Part shown: in pieces, positions 17,601 to 25,424 of the stretch
Layout of the letters: each line of letters starts with the position of its first letter
Position numbering within the stretch: the stretch's first letter is position 1
Assembly: GCA_030425425.1 (NCBI GenBank)
Contig: JAUIAO010000006.1
Coordinates: 62,001 to 126,000 of the forward strand
Source: Bacteroidia bacterium
Lineage (GTDB): Bacteria; Bacteroidota; Bacteroidia; Cytophagales; Cyclobacteriaceae
Length of the DNA: 64,000 bases
Direction: 5' to 3'
The notes under the pieces: model-generated
Seen by the model: only the letters and a program-made list of their open reading frames with translations
The model's database searches: none
What the model was told of the DNA's origin: nothing
Made by a program: the position numbers and the translations under genes

Positions 17601-18066
17601 ACACTTTACCGGCTAACGCATTTACCGGGTTATTAGATTTTACAGTTGCAATCTGCTTAGCATCCACTTTCTGTACTGAATAACCAAGTGCTTTTTCTTC
17701 CCGCTGTAATCCCAATGCAGTTACTACTACAGCTTCTTCCAGTTCTTTGATGTCGAGCTTGAGGGTAACATCAATTACAGACCTACCTCCCACTTTTTTC
17801 TCTACAGTTTTATAACCCAGAAAAGAATAGACCAAAATTGCTCCTTGAGGAATAGACAATTTGTAATTCCCATCAAAATCTGTGGTGGTTCCAGATGTAG
17901 TTCCTTTAATCACGATGTTAGCACCGGGAATTCCAGTACCATTCGAACCATCGATAATTGTACCACTAACAGTTCTCTCCTGTGAATACGCCAAATTCTG
18001 GCTGAAAAGCATGATGAAAAATAGCATCATGCTTATCCCCTTTTTTGGAGATAATACATTTTTCAT
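14692..18066 (-). CDS. SusC/RagA family TonB-linked outer-membrane protein
   Basis: A TonB-dependent importer of about 1124 residues. After a signal peptide come a carboxypeptidase-regulatory-like domain (RTVSGTIIDGSNGTGIPGAN, then DFDGNYKLSIPQGA), a TonB-box region (EEAVVVTALG), a plug domain (NPVNALAGKVSGVYI, INIRGAASLLGNNQPLFVVN) and a 22-strand barrel ending in the aromatic-terminated RSFGVNINLRF. In-frame starts exist at 18144, 18087 and 18066; the last gives the best signal peptide (MKNVLSPKKGISMMLFFIML). It is the first gene of the pair with susD. A palindrome at 18168-18185 and an upstream MarR gene are possible controls. Confidence 0.95.
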   Translation of the reverse strand: MKNVLSPKKGISMMLFFIMLFSQNLAYSQERTVSGTIIDGSNGTGIPGANIVIKGTTSGTTTDFDGNYKLSIPQGAILVYSFLGYKTVEKKVGGRSVIDVTLKLDIKELEEAVVVTALGLQREEKALGYSVQKVDAKQIATVKSNNPVNALAGKVSGVYITGSGNGPTASTNINIRGAASLLGNNQPLFVVNGMPVTNDLYSTDDGLNGSTTIDFGSAAQIINSDDIESMNILKGPAASALYGSRAADGVVLIVTKKGNSANDGLGIEINSSTTFQKILKLPDYQNEYGFGGDGKYSYKDGTNYIGANEYYEAYGENWGPRMNGQLIKQFNSNGDPAPFTPAEDNIRNFFRTGITSVNNVALNKADENGDMRFSYTNLANRGIVPNSNLKRNTIQTSLGRKLFDDKLNVRLNSMYVVSASDNVPNAGYDESSSVMYGWLWYPRQVEINDLKDYWQPGLEGVQQRYVENLWVNNPWFIANENTNAFQSNRLITNAKVEYNITDRISARFRFGADVLNEGRQYRRAPSTKGVLLGSYREDEIGFSETNAEFLLGYSSDKKNLSDWDFDLKVGGNIMRQNANTLIANNPELKFFGTSASIYTLTNARSGVLVESQKTQVGINSLFGVATIAFRNSIFLDATYRNDWNSTLVNPIAGLDNSSYSFGYPSLAMSAVLSDMIDLPKQVSFLKLKGSYAEVGNGAPAYSFGNTFTPQAAYGSATVFTTNNTIADPNLTNERTKAWEAGLDARFVDGRFRLDFTYYDMLSYDQVIYLPVAKTSGYDFSLTNGGEISNKGIEVSLMGRVIENNDFSWDVVFNAGRNRAVVESLPDVISSGQYSIIDDVFPGDEGGADLEYVAKEGELLGQLYGLGFERGPDGRIIHENGLPMITDEKVSAGSFQPDWRLGLSNSFAYKNLTLNILFDGQIGGKIYSRSHALYATGGAITNNDDPNLDLSTLEGRRVHSVSYDASGEPVYTLEEAGGVVGPGWNWTDGNGDGEFMNEDGTYQTGELTENDVVVQPGGAGYTGYFYNYYGNGFNRDNIEAATYDATYFKLRELSISYQVPKSFTDKLNMPSATISFIGKNLLLFTKVPSIDPETFSIRNGLFVNGFESTQLPSTRSFGVNINLRF

Positions 18067-18087
18067 TTTCCAGTAAATTTTAATCAT

Positions 18088-18404
18088 ATGATACCACTTT
18101 AGTTTAAGTTCTTTTTCCTCAGCCCCACAACCGGACTTAGTCAATATTGTTTTTCTATTTTCTCAATTATATTCTCTAGAATATATTTTGACAATACCCA
18201 GAAAGATTTTGGAAAAAACGAAGAATTCGATTGTTAATAAGAGCTAAAAAACGTTTTATTAATTATTTCAAAATAATATTTTGAAGCCACAAAGTTAAGA
18301 TAAAGATTATAATATGTTCTATACGAACTAATTATATCTTAAAAAGGGTATGTTCTCTAAAAACAGATTAGTAAAATTCAGGTCTGATTTAAACCGAAAA
18401 AATC
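18088..18404. other. AT-rich leader region of susC
   Basis: About 317 bases with no gene. It contains the palindrome at 18168-18185 and a shorter GTTC-N5-GAAC repeat at 18316-18328. It should hold the susC promoter, but no clean TAnnTTTG box was found on the minus strand. Confidence 0.5.
18168..18185. promoter_or_regulatory. Perfect palindrome upstream of susC, possible MarR site
   Basis: TATATTCT-CT-AGAATATA, with 8-base arms and a 2-base centre. Its size and symmetry fit a MarR-family operator. It lies about 100 bases ahead of susC, downstream of the marR gene. The link to that regulator is inference. Confidence 0.45.
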
Positions 18405-18878
18405 TTAACTCACCTCAGGATTGAAATGCAAGAGTGGCGAAGCTTCAACCTCCTTGATCTCCATAGCATTGGTAATGATTTCCAGTGATTTTCTCACCAT
18501 CTCTCTGTCTTCTTTAGAGATGGCATCCAGCTTCTTGGCCAGTCGATCATGCAGCACATTGGGCGCGCGCTCCAGTATTTTGATCCCTGAGGCTGTGAGC
18601 GTGATATGGTTGATTCTCTTATCACCGGATTTGGGTAGTTTGGCTATATAACCCCGCTTCAGCAGACGATTCATAATGCCGGTCACGGTGCTTGAGTTTA
18701 GATTGAGCCGTTCTTTGAGTTCCTTCTGACTCAATTGATAATTCTCACTGTTTTCCAGCTGACCAAGGAAAAGAAACTGTGGAATACTGAGACCATATTC
18801 CTTTTCTATAGTCTTGGACTCGATACTGAGTGCCCGGACTATTTTCCTCATACTTGTCAAAATTTCCAATGAATCCAT
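18405..18878 (-). CDS. MarR family transcriptional regulator
   Basis: A 157-residue winged-helix regulator. The core is clear: LSIPQFLFLGQLENSENYQLSQKELKERLNLNSSTVTGIMNRLLKRGYI, then the wing KLPKSGDKRINHITLT with the conserved Asp-x-Arg. Helices for dimerisation flank it. The start at 18878 (MDSLEILTSM) fits the family; a frame from 18914 adds a hydrophobic 12-residue stretch that does not. The gene faces the same way as susCD, which starts about 340 bases downstream, so it may control that locus. Ligand unknown. Confidence 0.93.
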   Translation of the reverse strand: MDSLEILTSMRKIVRALSIESKTIEKEYGLSIPQFLFLGQLENSENYQLSQKELKERLNLNSSTVTGIMNRLLKRGYIAKLPKSGDKRINHITLTASGIKILERAPNVLHDRLAKKLDAISKEDREMVRKSLEIITNAMEIKEVEASPLLHFNPEVS

Positions 18879-19068
18879 CAGCTTATAAAAATAGCAGAAA
18901 GTAAAAATAATCACAGACTTAGTAATTTGATTAGAAGCACACGCGATTTTATTTTGTTCCTTCCTAATTATTCTATCGGCATAATTACAGGGCTAATCGA
19001 AAGATATGTCCTATCCGGCTTTCATTCTGTTTAGATTCACGAAATCTAATTACCTAACTAAAACCAAT

Positions 19069-21159
19069 ATGAAAACCACTGAAAGCTTAACGAGGCTGGC
19101 ACTCGTATTTCTATTGATTACTACTGGCTTTTATGCTTACACTCAGGTGGATGAATTCTCTCCCCGAGAGCGCCTAGGAAATCACATCAACACGCCTTTT
19201 ACAGAAACCAAGCCTATCATCTCCTATGACAATACAATACTCTACCTGACGCGTCAGTACCACCCAATGAACACGGGTGGTAAAGATGACATCCAGGACA
19301 TCTATTATGCCACCAGAGATGCTGAAAGGATCTGGTCAGAGCCCATCAATATCGGTGCTCCGCTGAACAATGAGTTTCCGAATGGGATTTCTTCCCTATC
19401 TCAGGGAGGTGATACCGCACTGGTAATCAATGTTTTTACTGAAAAGAACTATGACAAAGGCGCCTCTATTACTTTCAAATCAGGGGATAACTGGACAAAC
19501 CCACAAGGAATTGACATTCATAAGTTTAAGAACAACAGTGACTTCATTGACTATTTTATTACCAATGATGGCAAGCGCATGTTTCTGGCGATTGATAGTA
19601 AGGGCAGCTATGGAGACCAGGACATTTACATTAGTGAAAAAATTGATGACTTCCACTGGACAGAACCTATCAATATCGGTGAGGCAGTGAACACATATGA
19701 CGCAGAGTTTTCGCCGTTTCTTTCTTCTGATGGTAAGACTTTGTTTTTCTCATCCTTTGGTCATGAAGGATTTGGTGGCGCTGATATCTACTACAGTCAA
19801 AGACTAGACGACACCTGGCTGAATTGGTCGCCAGCAGAAAACCTCGGTGATCGATTCAATACCGAAGGGTTTGAAGCATATTTCACTATTCCTTCACGTG
19901 GTGAGCACGCGTATTTTGTATCAGATGTAGGTAGCAATGAAGATTCGCGGGATATTTTCAGAGCTGTGATCCCTTTAGAACTCAACCCTACTCCCGGGGT
20001 AATAGTAAGTGGTATCACCAGAAACAAACTTACTAAAGAGGCTTTTACAGCAGTAGTGGATGTGACCTGTCCAGACCCGTCAGTAGAAGACAAACACTTT
20101 GTAACTAAAAATGACATTCATAAGTACTCAAGATCAATTTTCGAATTTCCAAAGACATTCCGACTGCTTGCCACTCAGAAAAATTACTTGAGCACTTCTC
20201 AATATCTGAAGGTAGAAAAAACAGACAAAAGTGAAGTGAAAGCTGACCTCTATCTGGTACCTATAGAAGTAGGGAATACACTCATTTCTCATGATGTAGT
20301 TTTTGAAACTGGCACCTCCACCATGACTGATCTTGGAAAAGAAGAGATGGGCAGAATGGTGCAATACATGAAGGGTTATCCTGTAATCAAGTTTGAAATC
20401 ACAGTACACGTACAGGATGGGGAAGGCAATGAACAAGCTCTTTCTGAAGAAAGACTTGCTGCTATCAACGAATTTTTTCTAAGCAATGGCATTGACAGAA
20501 GTCGGGTATTCCCGGTAGCAGGAATGGGTGCAACTGTTCCTTTCGAGAATAAAGACAACATACTTGTTTACGACCCCTCAAAACCGGATAATCGTGTAGA
20601 GTTCACAATTGTAGCCGATAGAGACAAAGATTTGGTAACAGACCTCAGAGATGAATGTCCGGATACTCCGGGTAGCGTGAAAACGGCCGGCTGTCCTGAC
20701 AGAGATGATGACCTGGTGATGGACAAACTGGACAAATGCCCTGATATAGCGGGAATCCCGGAAAACAGAGGCTGTGCTCCCATAACTGATGAGGACAAAG
20801 CTGTATTCGAAGAAGCCCTTCAGGGAATTCAGTTTGAAACTGCAAAAGACATCATCAAGCCGGTTTCTTTCCCTATTCTCGACAATGTGGTGGGCATCAT
20901 GAAAAGACATCCTGAATACTTCCTGAGAATTGAAGGCCATACGGACAGTGATGGCACTGAAGAATCCAATCAGGATCTCTCAGAAAGAAGAGCAGCTTCA
21001 ACACGTAAGTATCTTGAAGAAAAAGGAATTTCTGGAGACAGAATGAAAGAATATGGTTTCGGAGAGTCAAAACCAGTAGCATCCAATGACACAGCGGCTG
21101 GAAAGCAGAAAAACCGCCGGGTAGTTTTCGAAGTGGTGTTTGACGAATCTGATTTATAA
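19069..21159 (+). CDS. OmpA family protein with PD40 repeats and thrombospondin type-3 repeats
   Basis: A 696-residue envelope protein. The start at 19069 gives a signal peptide (MKTTESLTRLALVFLLITTG). Residues about 30-290 hold PD40-type beta-propeller repeats (FSPFLSSDGKTLFFSSFGHEGFGGADIYYS is one, and there are three or four). A first OmpA-like domain follows at about 400-520, then Asp-rich calcium-binding TSP3 repeats (DRDKDLVTDLRDECPDTPG, DRDDDLVMDKLDKCPD), then a second OmpA domain with the peptidoglycan-binding IEGHTDSDG and DLSERRAAST. Two OmpA domains in one chain are unusual. It probably links the outer membrane or the secretion machinery to peptidoglycan. Ends at a strong terminator. 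Confidence 0.9.
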   Translation: MKTTESLTRLALVFLLITTGFYAYTQVDEFSPRERLGNHINTPFTETKPIISYDNTILYLTRQYHPMNTGGKDDIQDIYYATRDAERIWSEPINIGAPLNNEFPNGISSLSQGGDTALVINVFTEKNYDKGASITFKSGDNWTNPQGIDIHKFKNNSDFIDYFITNDGKRMFLAIDSKGSYGDQDIYISEKIDDFHWTEPINIGEAVNTYDAEFSPFLSSDGKTLFFSSFGHEGFGGADIYYSQRLDDTWLNWSPAENLGDRFNTEGFEAYFTIPSRGEHAYFVSDVGSNEDSRDIFRAVIPLELNPTPGVIVSGITRNKLTKEAFTAVVDVTCPDPSVEDKHFVTKNDIHKYSRSIFEFPKTFRLLATQKNYLSTSQYLKVEKTDKSEVKADLYLVPIEVGNTLISHDVVFETGTSTMTDLGKEEMGRMVQYMKGYPVIKFEITVHVQDGEGNEQALSEERLAAINEFFLSNGIDRSRVFPVAGMGATVPFENKDNILVYDPSKPDNRVEFTIVADRDKDLVTDLRDECPDTPGSVKTAGCPDRDDDLVMDKLDKCPDIAGIPENRGCAPITDEDKAVFEEALQGIQFETAKDIIKPVSFPILDNVVGIMKRHPEYFLRIEGHTDSDGTEESNQDLSERRAASTRKYLEEKGISGDRMKEYGFGESKPVASNDTAAGKQKNRRVVFEVVFDESDL

Positions 21160-21190
21160 GAATTTGGTTAACAACAGCCTGTATAAGCTG

Positions 21191-21218
21191 AAGCCGTTCC
21201 TTGAGGGACGGCTTTTTT
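21191..21218 (+). terminator. Rho-independent terminator
   Basis: AAGCCGTTCC and GGGACGGCTT pair around a TTGA loop, followed by a run of seven T. It closes the OmpA-family gene. Confidence 0.92.
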
Positions 21219-21254
21219 TGTAATGCTTATCAGTAGATTGATTTTAGATTAAAA

Positions 21255-21281
21255 GCACCGACTCAGGGATAGAGTCGGTGC
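21255..21281. terminator. Perfect inverted repeat, possible minus-strand terminator
   Basis: GCACCGACTC-N7-GAGTCGGTGC, ten matched pairs. On the minus strand it is followed by TTTTAATCTAAAAT, so it may end transcripts coming from the flavin reductase side; on the plus strand the T content is weak. Confidence 0.55.
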
Positions 21282-21379
21282 CCTATTGTTTTAATTCTTT
21301 CTTTACTGATATAGAGAGTGCTTTGTGGCTATGCTAGAATCTATTTCAGTCATTTCCACTTTCAATTAATGTTCATTTT

Positions 21380-21515
21380 TGTCTTGACACAAAAACGAAC
21401 CAAAAAAGTCAAGACAGAATAATCACTTCCACCCACTGGCCTTCACCCACGCCCGGTATTCTGTCCGACCCTCCCTCTTTTACTTTTTCAAAGTAATCTT
21501 GACAAACAGAAGTTT
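21380..21515. repeat. Interspersed repeat element with TGTCTTGAC/GTCAAGACA arms
   Basis: TGTCTTGAC (21380-21388) and GTCAAGACA (21408-21416) form a 9-base inverted repeat around an A-rich loop containing AACGAACCAAAAAA. About 70 bases on, TACTTTTTCAAAGTAATC followed by TTGAC repeats part of the theme. I recall similar non-coding elements scattered through Bacteroidota genomes; that comes from memory, not from a search. Confidence 0.55.
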
Positions 21516-21574
21516 GGATTCAAATTCCAAAAGATCAAATAACAGTCCCACTGAGCACCTTTCTAAATATTAAA

Positions 21575-21588
21575 ACCCAGTAGTGGGT
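21575..21588. repeat. Degenerate REP-like hairpin
   Basis: ACCCA-GTAG-TGGGT directly after the flavin reductase stop, preceded by TAAA on the plus strand. It resembles the CCCAC-TA-GTGGG half of the elements at 29380 and 34366. Confidence 0.45.
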
Positions 21589-22478
21589 CAATACTCTTGC
21601 AACAACACCTTCCAAGCACCTACCGGATTACCATCAGCGATGTACTTTGCCGCCAGTTTATGTAGCTCTTCCTGCAAATTATCAGGTTCGTTTTCAGAGT
21701 CTTCCAGTATCGCATGAACCTCCGGTTCACTGGCGAACTCCTCCACCTCCGCATCTGTCGGTAGTTTTTCCACATTGCCCAAAATACCCAAATCATTACC
21801 TGTGAGCACCTTACTGTTTCTGATGCTCTGAGGAATGGCATCTACACCCACTCCCAAAGTGGTCAATGGCTTAGCTACCTCAAAGATCGCATCACCCTGT
21901 GCACGGCAGTAATAATTTGCACCCATACGTGCTACATGGTCAATTTTGTACGGATCGATTTTACCATTGATATACAGGTCTTCATCCACATGCACCTGTA
22001 GTACTTCGCAAATCACCAAATTGCCCGCTCCACCCTTATCTCCCAAAGGTTTCACTTCGATCACCTTGCACTCAAAAGCTGCTGGCGCCTCTCCTACTCT
22101 TGGTGGCTTCACCAACTCCGACGCAACCGGTGTGAATCCAGATTTCAAGAATTCATTGACACCTGTGGGGTACTCAGTACTTGCCAATGACATCTGCTGT
22201 ACCATGGCATAATTCACCACGTTGATGGTCACTTCTGGCACTTCCAACACGTTATTGTAGGTGTCTTTCGTGGTATTGTTGGTGCCACGCCTCGAAGGGG
22301 AAAACACCAAAATCGGCGGATTGGCACTGAACACATTGAAAAATGAAAATGGACTCAGGTTCACATTTCCATCCTTATCTACTGTACTTGCAAATGCAAT
22401 AGGTCTGGGCGATACTGTGCCCAATAAAAGTTGATGCATTGCCGGAACCGGCACATCTCCAGGTCTAATTGTCTTCAT
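21588..22478 (-). CDS. Flavin reductase family protein (flavoredoxin-like)
   Basis: A 296-residue FMN-binding split-barrel protein. The N-terminal part has the family motifs TVSPRPIAFASTVDKDGNVNL and SPFSFFNVFSANPPILVFSP, which bind FMN, and a core reaching to about residue 200 (GKIDPYKIDHVARMGANYY). A charged helical tail (EEFASEPEVHAILEDSENE) follows. It starts 1 base after the fumarylacetoacetase stop, so it is translationally coupled to an aromatic-degradation gene and may serve a ring-modifying step of the same pathway; that is inference. A REP-like hairpin follows the stop directly. Confidence 0.88.
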   Translation of the reverse strand: MKTIRPGDVPVPAMHQLLLGTVSPRPIAFASTVDKDGNVNLSPFSFFNVFSANPPILVFSPSRRGTNNTTKDTYNNVLEVPEVTINVVNYAMVQQMSLASTEYPTGVNEFLKSGFTPVASELVKPPRVGEAPAAFECKVIEVKPLGDKGGAGNLVICEVLQVHVDEDLYINGKIDPYKIDHVARMGANYYCRAQGDAIFEVAKPLTTLGVGVDAIPQSIRNSKVLTGNDLGILGNVEKLPTDAEVEEFASEPEVHAILEDSENEPDNLQEELHKLAAKYIADGNPVGAWKVLLQEY

Positions 22479-22479
22479 A

Positions 22480-23751
22480 TTACTTAGAAGGTAAGATTTT
22501 GTTTTTTACTTCACCAAAACCAACACGTATTCCTTCTTTTTCGGCATATCCTCTAATGTACACCGTATCTCCATCATGGATAAACTTTCTCTCTGTTCCA
22601 TCTGACATTTTCAGGGGTTTGGTCCCCATCCATGCCAGCTCCAGCATGCTGCCATAAGCATCGGGAGTAGGACCGCTAATGGTACCACTGGCATACATAT
22701 CACCCACATTGAGATTGCATCCATTCACCGTCTGGTGAGCCAATTGCTGATTCACATTCCAATACATGTGCTTGAAATTGGATCTGGAAACCAAAGTCTC
22801 GACTGCTCCTTCCGGCTCTATGCTAACCTCCAGATTGATATCAAAGTTCCTGTCCCCTTTAGATTTCAAATAAGGCAATACCTCTGGCTCTTGTTTCGGT
22901 CCGGAAACTCTGAAAGGTTCCAGCGCTTCCAATGTTACGATCCATGGTGAAACAGCGGAAGCGAAGTTCTTGGCAAGGAATGGTCCCAACGGGACATATT
23001 CCCATTTCTGAATGTCACGCGCCGACCAGTCATTGAACAGCACAAAACCAAAAATGTACTCGTCCGCCTGATCTGTAGAAACAGTTTCACCAAGTTTGGT
23101 GGATTTACCAGTAATGAAGGCCATTTCCAATTCAAAATCCAATCTTTTGGACGGACCAAAAACTGGTTGTTTTGAATCTGGGGGAAGTGTTTGACCCTTT
23201 GGTCTGTGAATCTCTGTACCAGAAACCACGATGCTACTGGCTCTTCCGTGATATCCCACAGGAATGTGTTTCCAGTTGGGCATCAAAGCATTGTCCGGAT
23301 CACGAAACATACTCCCAACATTGAAGGCATGCTGCTCACTGGAGTAAAAATCCGTGTAGTCTCCAATATGCACGGGCAGCAGCATCTCCACTTCAGACTC
23401 AGGAATGAGCACTTTTGATTTAGCCTCCTCCTTATCCTGAAGCTCATTGTTGCCGCTCTGTAAGATCTCCGACAATCGCTCACGCACTGCTCCGGTGGTG
23501 TCCTTTCCCTGTGAAATAAAATAATTCAAAGAAGTATGCAAAAACACTTCTTCCGGTAAATCCAGATCACTTAAAAAACCTAATTCTTGTAGTTCGTGTA
23601 GGTCAATGACAAAATCACCGATCCTGCTTCCTGCTCTGGGAGATTTATTCTTGCTTTTAAAAACGCCAAAAGGCAGATTCTGAATTGGAAAATCAGAATC
23701 CGCCTTTGTAGCTATCCATGATCTTAGTTTGGGGTTGTTTGCTTTTATCAT
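22480..23751 (-). CDS. fahA: Fumarylacetoacetase
   Basis: A 423-residue enzyme that splits 4-fumarylacetoacetate into fumarate and acetoacetate, the last step of tyrosine breakdown. DYTDFYSSEQHAFNVGSMFR at residues 131-150 carries the metal-binding Asp and the catalytic His141 (human His133). IPVGYHGRASSIVVSGTEI, RLDFELEMAFITG and the Asp-rich FNDWSARDIQKWEYVPLGP follow in the expected order. Length matches the family (about 420). First gene of a pair with the flavin reductase. The partner gene hpd is about 22 kb away; a homogentisate dioxygenase gene is not in the window. Confidence 0.97.
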   Translation of the reverse strand: MIKANNPKLRSWIATKADSDFPIQNLPFGVFKSKNKSPRAGSRIGDFVIDLHELQELGFLSDLDLPEEVFLHTSLNYFISQGKDTTGAVRERLSEILQSGNNELQDKEEAKSKVLIPESEVEMLLPVHIGDYTDFYSSEQHAFNVGSMFRDPDNALMPNWKHIPVGYHGRASSIVVSGTEIHRPKGQTLPPDSKQPVFGPSKRLDFELEMAFITGKSTKLGETVSTDQADEYIFGFVLFNDWSARDIQKWEYVPLGPFLAKNFASAVSPWIVTLEALEPFRVSGPKQEPEVLPYLKSKGDRNFDINLEVSIEPEGAVETLVSRSNFKHMYWNVNQQLAHQTVNGCNLNVGDMYASGTISGPTPDAYGSMLELAWMGTKPLKMSDGTERKFIHDGDTVYIRGYAEKEGIRVGFGEVKNKILPSK

Positions 23752-23962
23752 TTCAGCTGTTGTTTATTCTATAGGGTTAACAGCTGCAATTATATAAGGT
23801 TATAATTTTCCACCCAAATATGACCTCTGGACTTCATTTACCTTAGGTTTTAGACTTTTCTGCTAATTAGGGCCAGCTGAGGCTAGCGAAGAGATAAACT
23901 AAACTCAATTATGAGTTTCAAAGGTTATTATAAAAGCTTTTAGCGTTTCTCAGCGGCCCTAT

Positions 23963-25096
23963 TTAGAATTTACCAATGGCAACTAATACAGCTTCCAGAA
24001 TACCATTAGGCAATTCAAAACCTGCGAAGAACACTCCTACCCCGAATACTTTTTGTTTGTCTTTGACTACTGACAAAGCCAAGGGCAAAAAGGTAACTGA
24101 CATGAGGGAATACATGAATGCAAAAAGCACCAATAAGATAGTGATCAGAGCTGTTCCTTTTGCAAAGAAAATCCCTGCAACAAGGGCAAATGTTGCTAAG
24201 ATGCTTAAAAGAATTGCCAGGTAAATGGAACGACTTTCTGCAAACTTGCTCAGCGGTAAAGAGATAACAGCAACCAGCGCCAAGATTATAGAGACAATGG
24301 CGTCTCCAGACAAATCAAATGGAGTGTATCCCTTCTCTGCAAACCATGCAGGAAACATATTAAAAAGGATGGTGGTAATGATTCCGAATCCTATTCCCAA
24401 AAACAACGAATATGTAAAATCTGATTTTGCCAATTCTGTTTTCTTTGGTTTATCAGCTACAATTTTAGTATTGTTATGCATGAGTAATCCACTCAAACCA
24501 ACAGCTACCCCACCTACTACAAATGTCAACGGTGCACCGATGTAATCGATAATATCTACAATGACTGGCTCAATAGAATAGACCAGGCCGTAAACAATCG
24601 TGAGCATTGCCATGGCTGTCGGCAGCTTATCAAGTGGAACAAATAGTTCAATTGTGGAAATAGCCGGACTTGTAAATAATGCCATGGAAAACAACCAAAG
24701 CGTAATTAATACGGGCAGAATCCATCGAAAAACATCACCAGGATCCATAAAAAGGGTGAATGCCGTGGACATAAAAATCATTGCCGCAAAACTGATCCCA
24801 GCTGAGATCAACGGCAATCTTTTACCTTGTCTTTCACGATAACGATCACCTATTCTGCCTGCAATCATTGGTGTTATGACCATGATTATACCTTGTACAA
24901 CGAATAGGAATAAGGTGAGGTCTTTGAAATTATACTTATCGAGAAGCTTTGGCTGATAATTGTAATAAGCGATCCAACCAATGATCACTGAAGCATATAA
25001 AAGCGTTAAACTCATCAGGGGCTTCCATTGAACAGAATGTACTTCTTCATTTTGATGAACATATGCGACTTGTTCAGCTGCGGGATTTGAAACCAT
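23963..25096 (-). CDS. Major facilitator superfamily transporter
   Basis: A 377-residue inner-membrane protein with about 11-12 hydrophobic helices. The loop after the second helix reads AGRIGDRYRERQGKRLPLI, the MFS GxxxDrxGrR motif in a form seen in sugar/cation symporters of the GPH/SLC45 type. The N-terminal tail is cytosolic and charged. It is slightly short for an MFS carrier but no break is visible. It is separated from fahA by about 210 bases and so may be independent. Substrate unknown. Confidence 0.85.
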   Translation of the reverse strand: MVSNPAAEQVAYVHQNEEVHSVQWKPLMSLTLLYASVIIGWIAYYNYQPKLLDKYNFKDLTLFLFVVQGIIMVITPMIAGRIGDRYRERQGKRLPLISAGISFAAMIFMSTAFTLFMDPGDVFRWILPVLITLWLFSMALFTSPAISTIELFVPLDKLPTAMAMLTIVYGLVYSIEPVIVDIIDYIGAPLTFVVGGVAVGLSGLLMHNNTKIVADKPKKTELAKSDFTYSLFLGIGFGIITTILFNMFPAWFAEKGYTPFDLSGDAIVSIILALVAVISLPLSKFAESRSIYLAILLSILATFALVAGIFFAKGTALITILLVLFAFMYSLMSVTFLPLALSVVKDKQKVFGVGVFFAGFELPNGILEAVLVAIGKF

Positions 25097-25424
25097 AGTG
25101 CTTAAGTTAGTTGATGTTGAGATTAATGTACAATTGATAGATGTACGAAGGTGATTAGGTTTTTGGATTTTAAAAATTTAAAAAACTTTCATTGAAATAA
25201 CCAGATTCTTAGGCTTTTGTTTGAAAAAGGGCGTTTTCGCCATTTCGTCCGAATTCAATTCTTTGTATCTTTTGCTATTGACAAGCGCCTTAAAGAGGTC
25301 AAAATTTACCGGTTTTTTTAAGAAATTAATTCATCAAGATCATTCAATATAGAGACATGTCTATTGCACAATTCGGTTAAATTTGCGCCTTTAATCCAAT
25401 CAAAGAGAATATTTAATAAGTCCA
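25097..25424. other. 328-base region between divergent MFS and valS genes
   Basis: No gene. It contains TAAATTTG at 25378-25385, a good -7 box for valS, and a small GGGCG-N4-CGCC hairpin near 25230. Confidence 0.5.
25378..25385 (+). promoter_or_regulatory. -7 box (TAAATTTG) for valS
   Basis: Full match to TAnnTTTG, 39 bases before the valS ATG. No TTTG is found at the expected -33 spacing, so the promoter is only partly supported. Confidence 0.45.

Larger units (their letters stand above)
21160..21587. other. 428-base intergenic region with hairpins and interspersed repeats
   Basis: Holds the terminator of the OmpA-family gene, a perfect 10-base inverted repeat at 21255-21281, a repeat element at about 21380-21515 and a degenerate REP-like hairpin at 21575-21588. 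No coding frame is supported. Confidence 0.65.
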
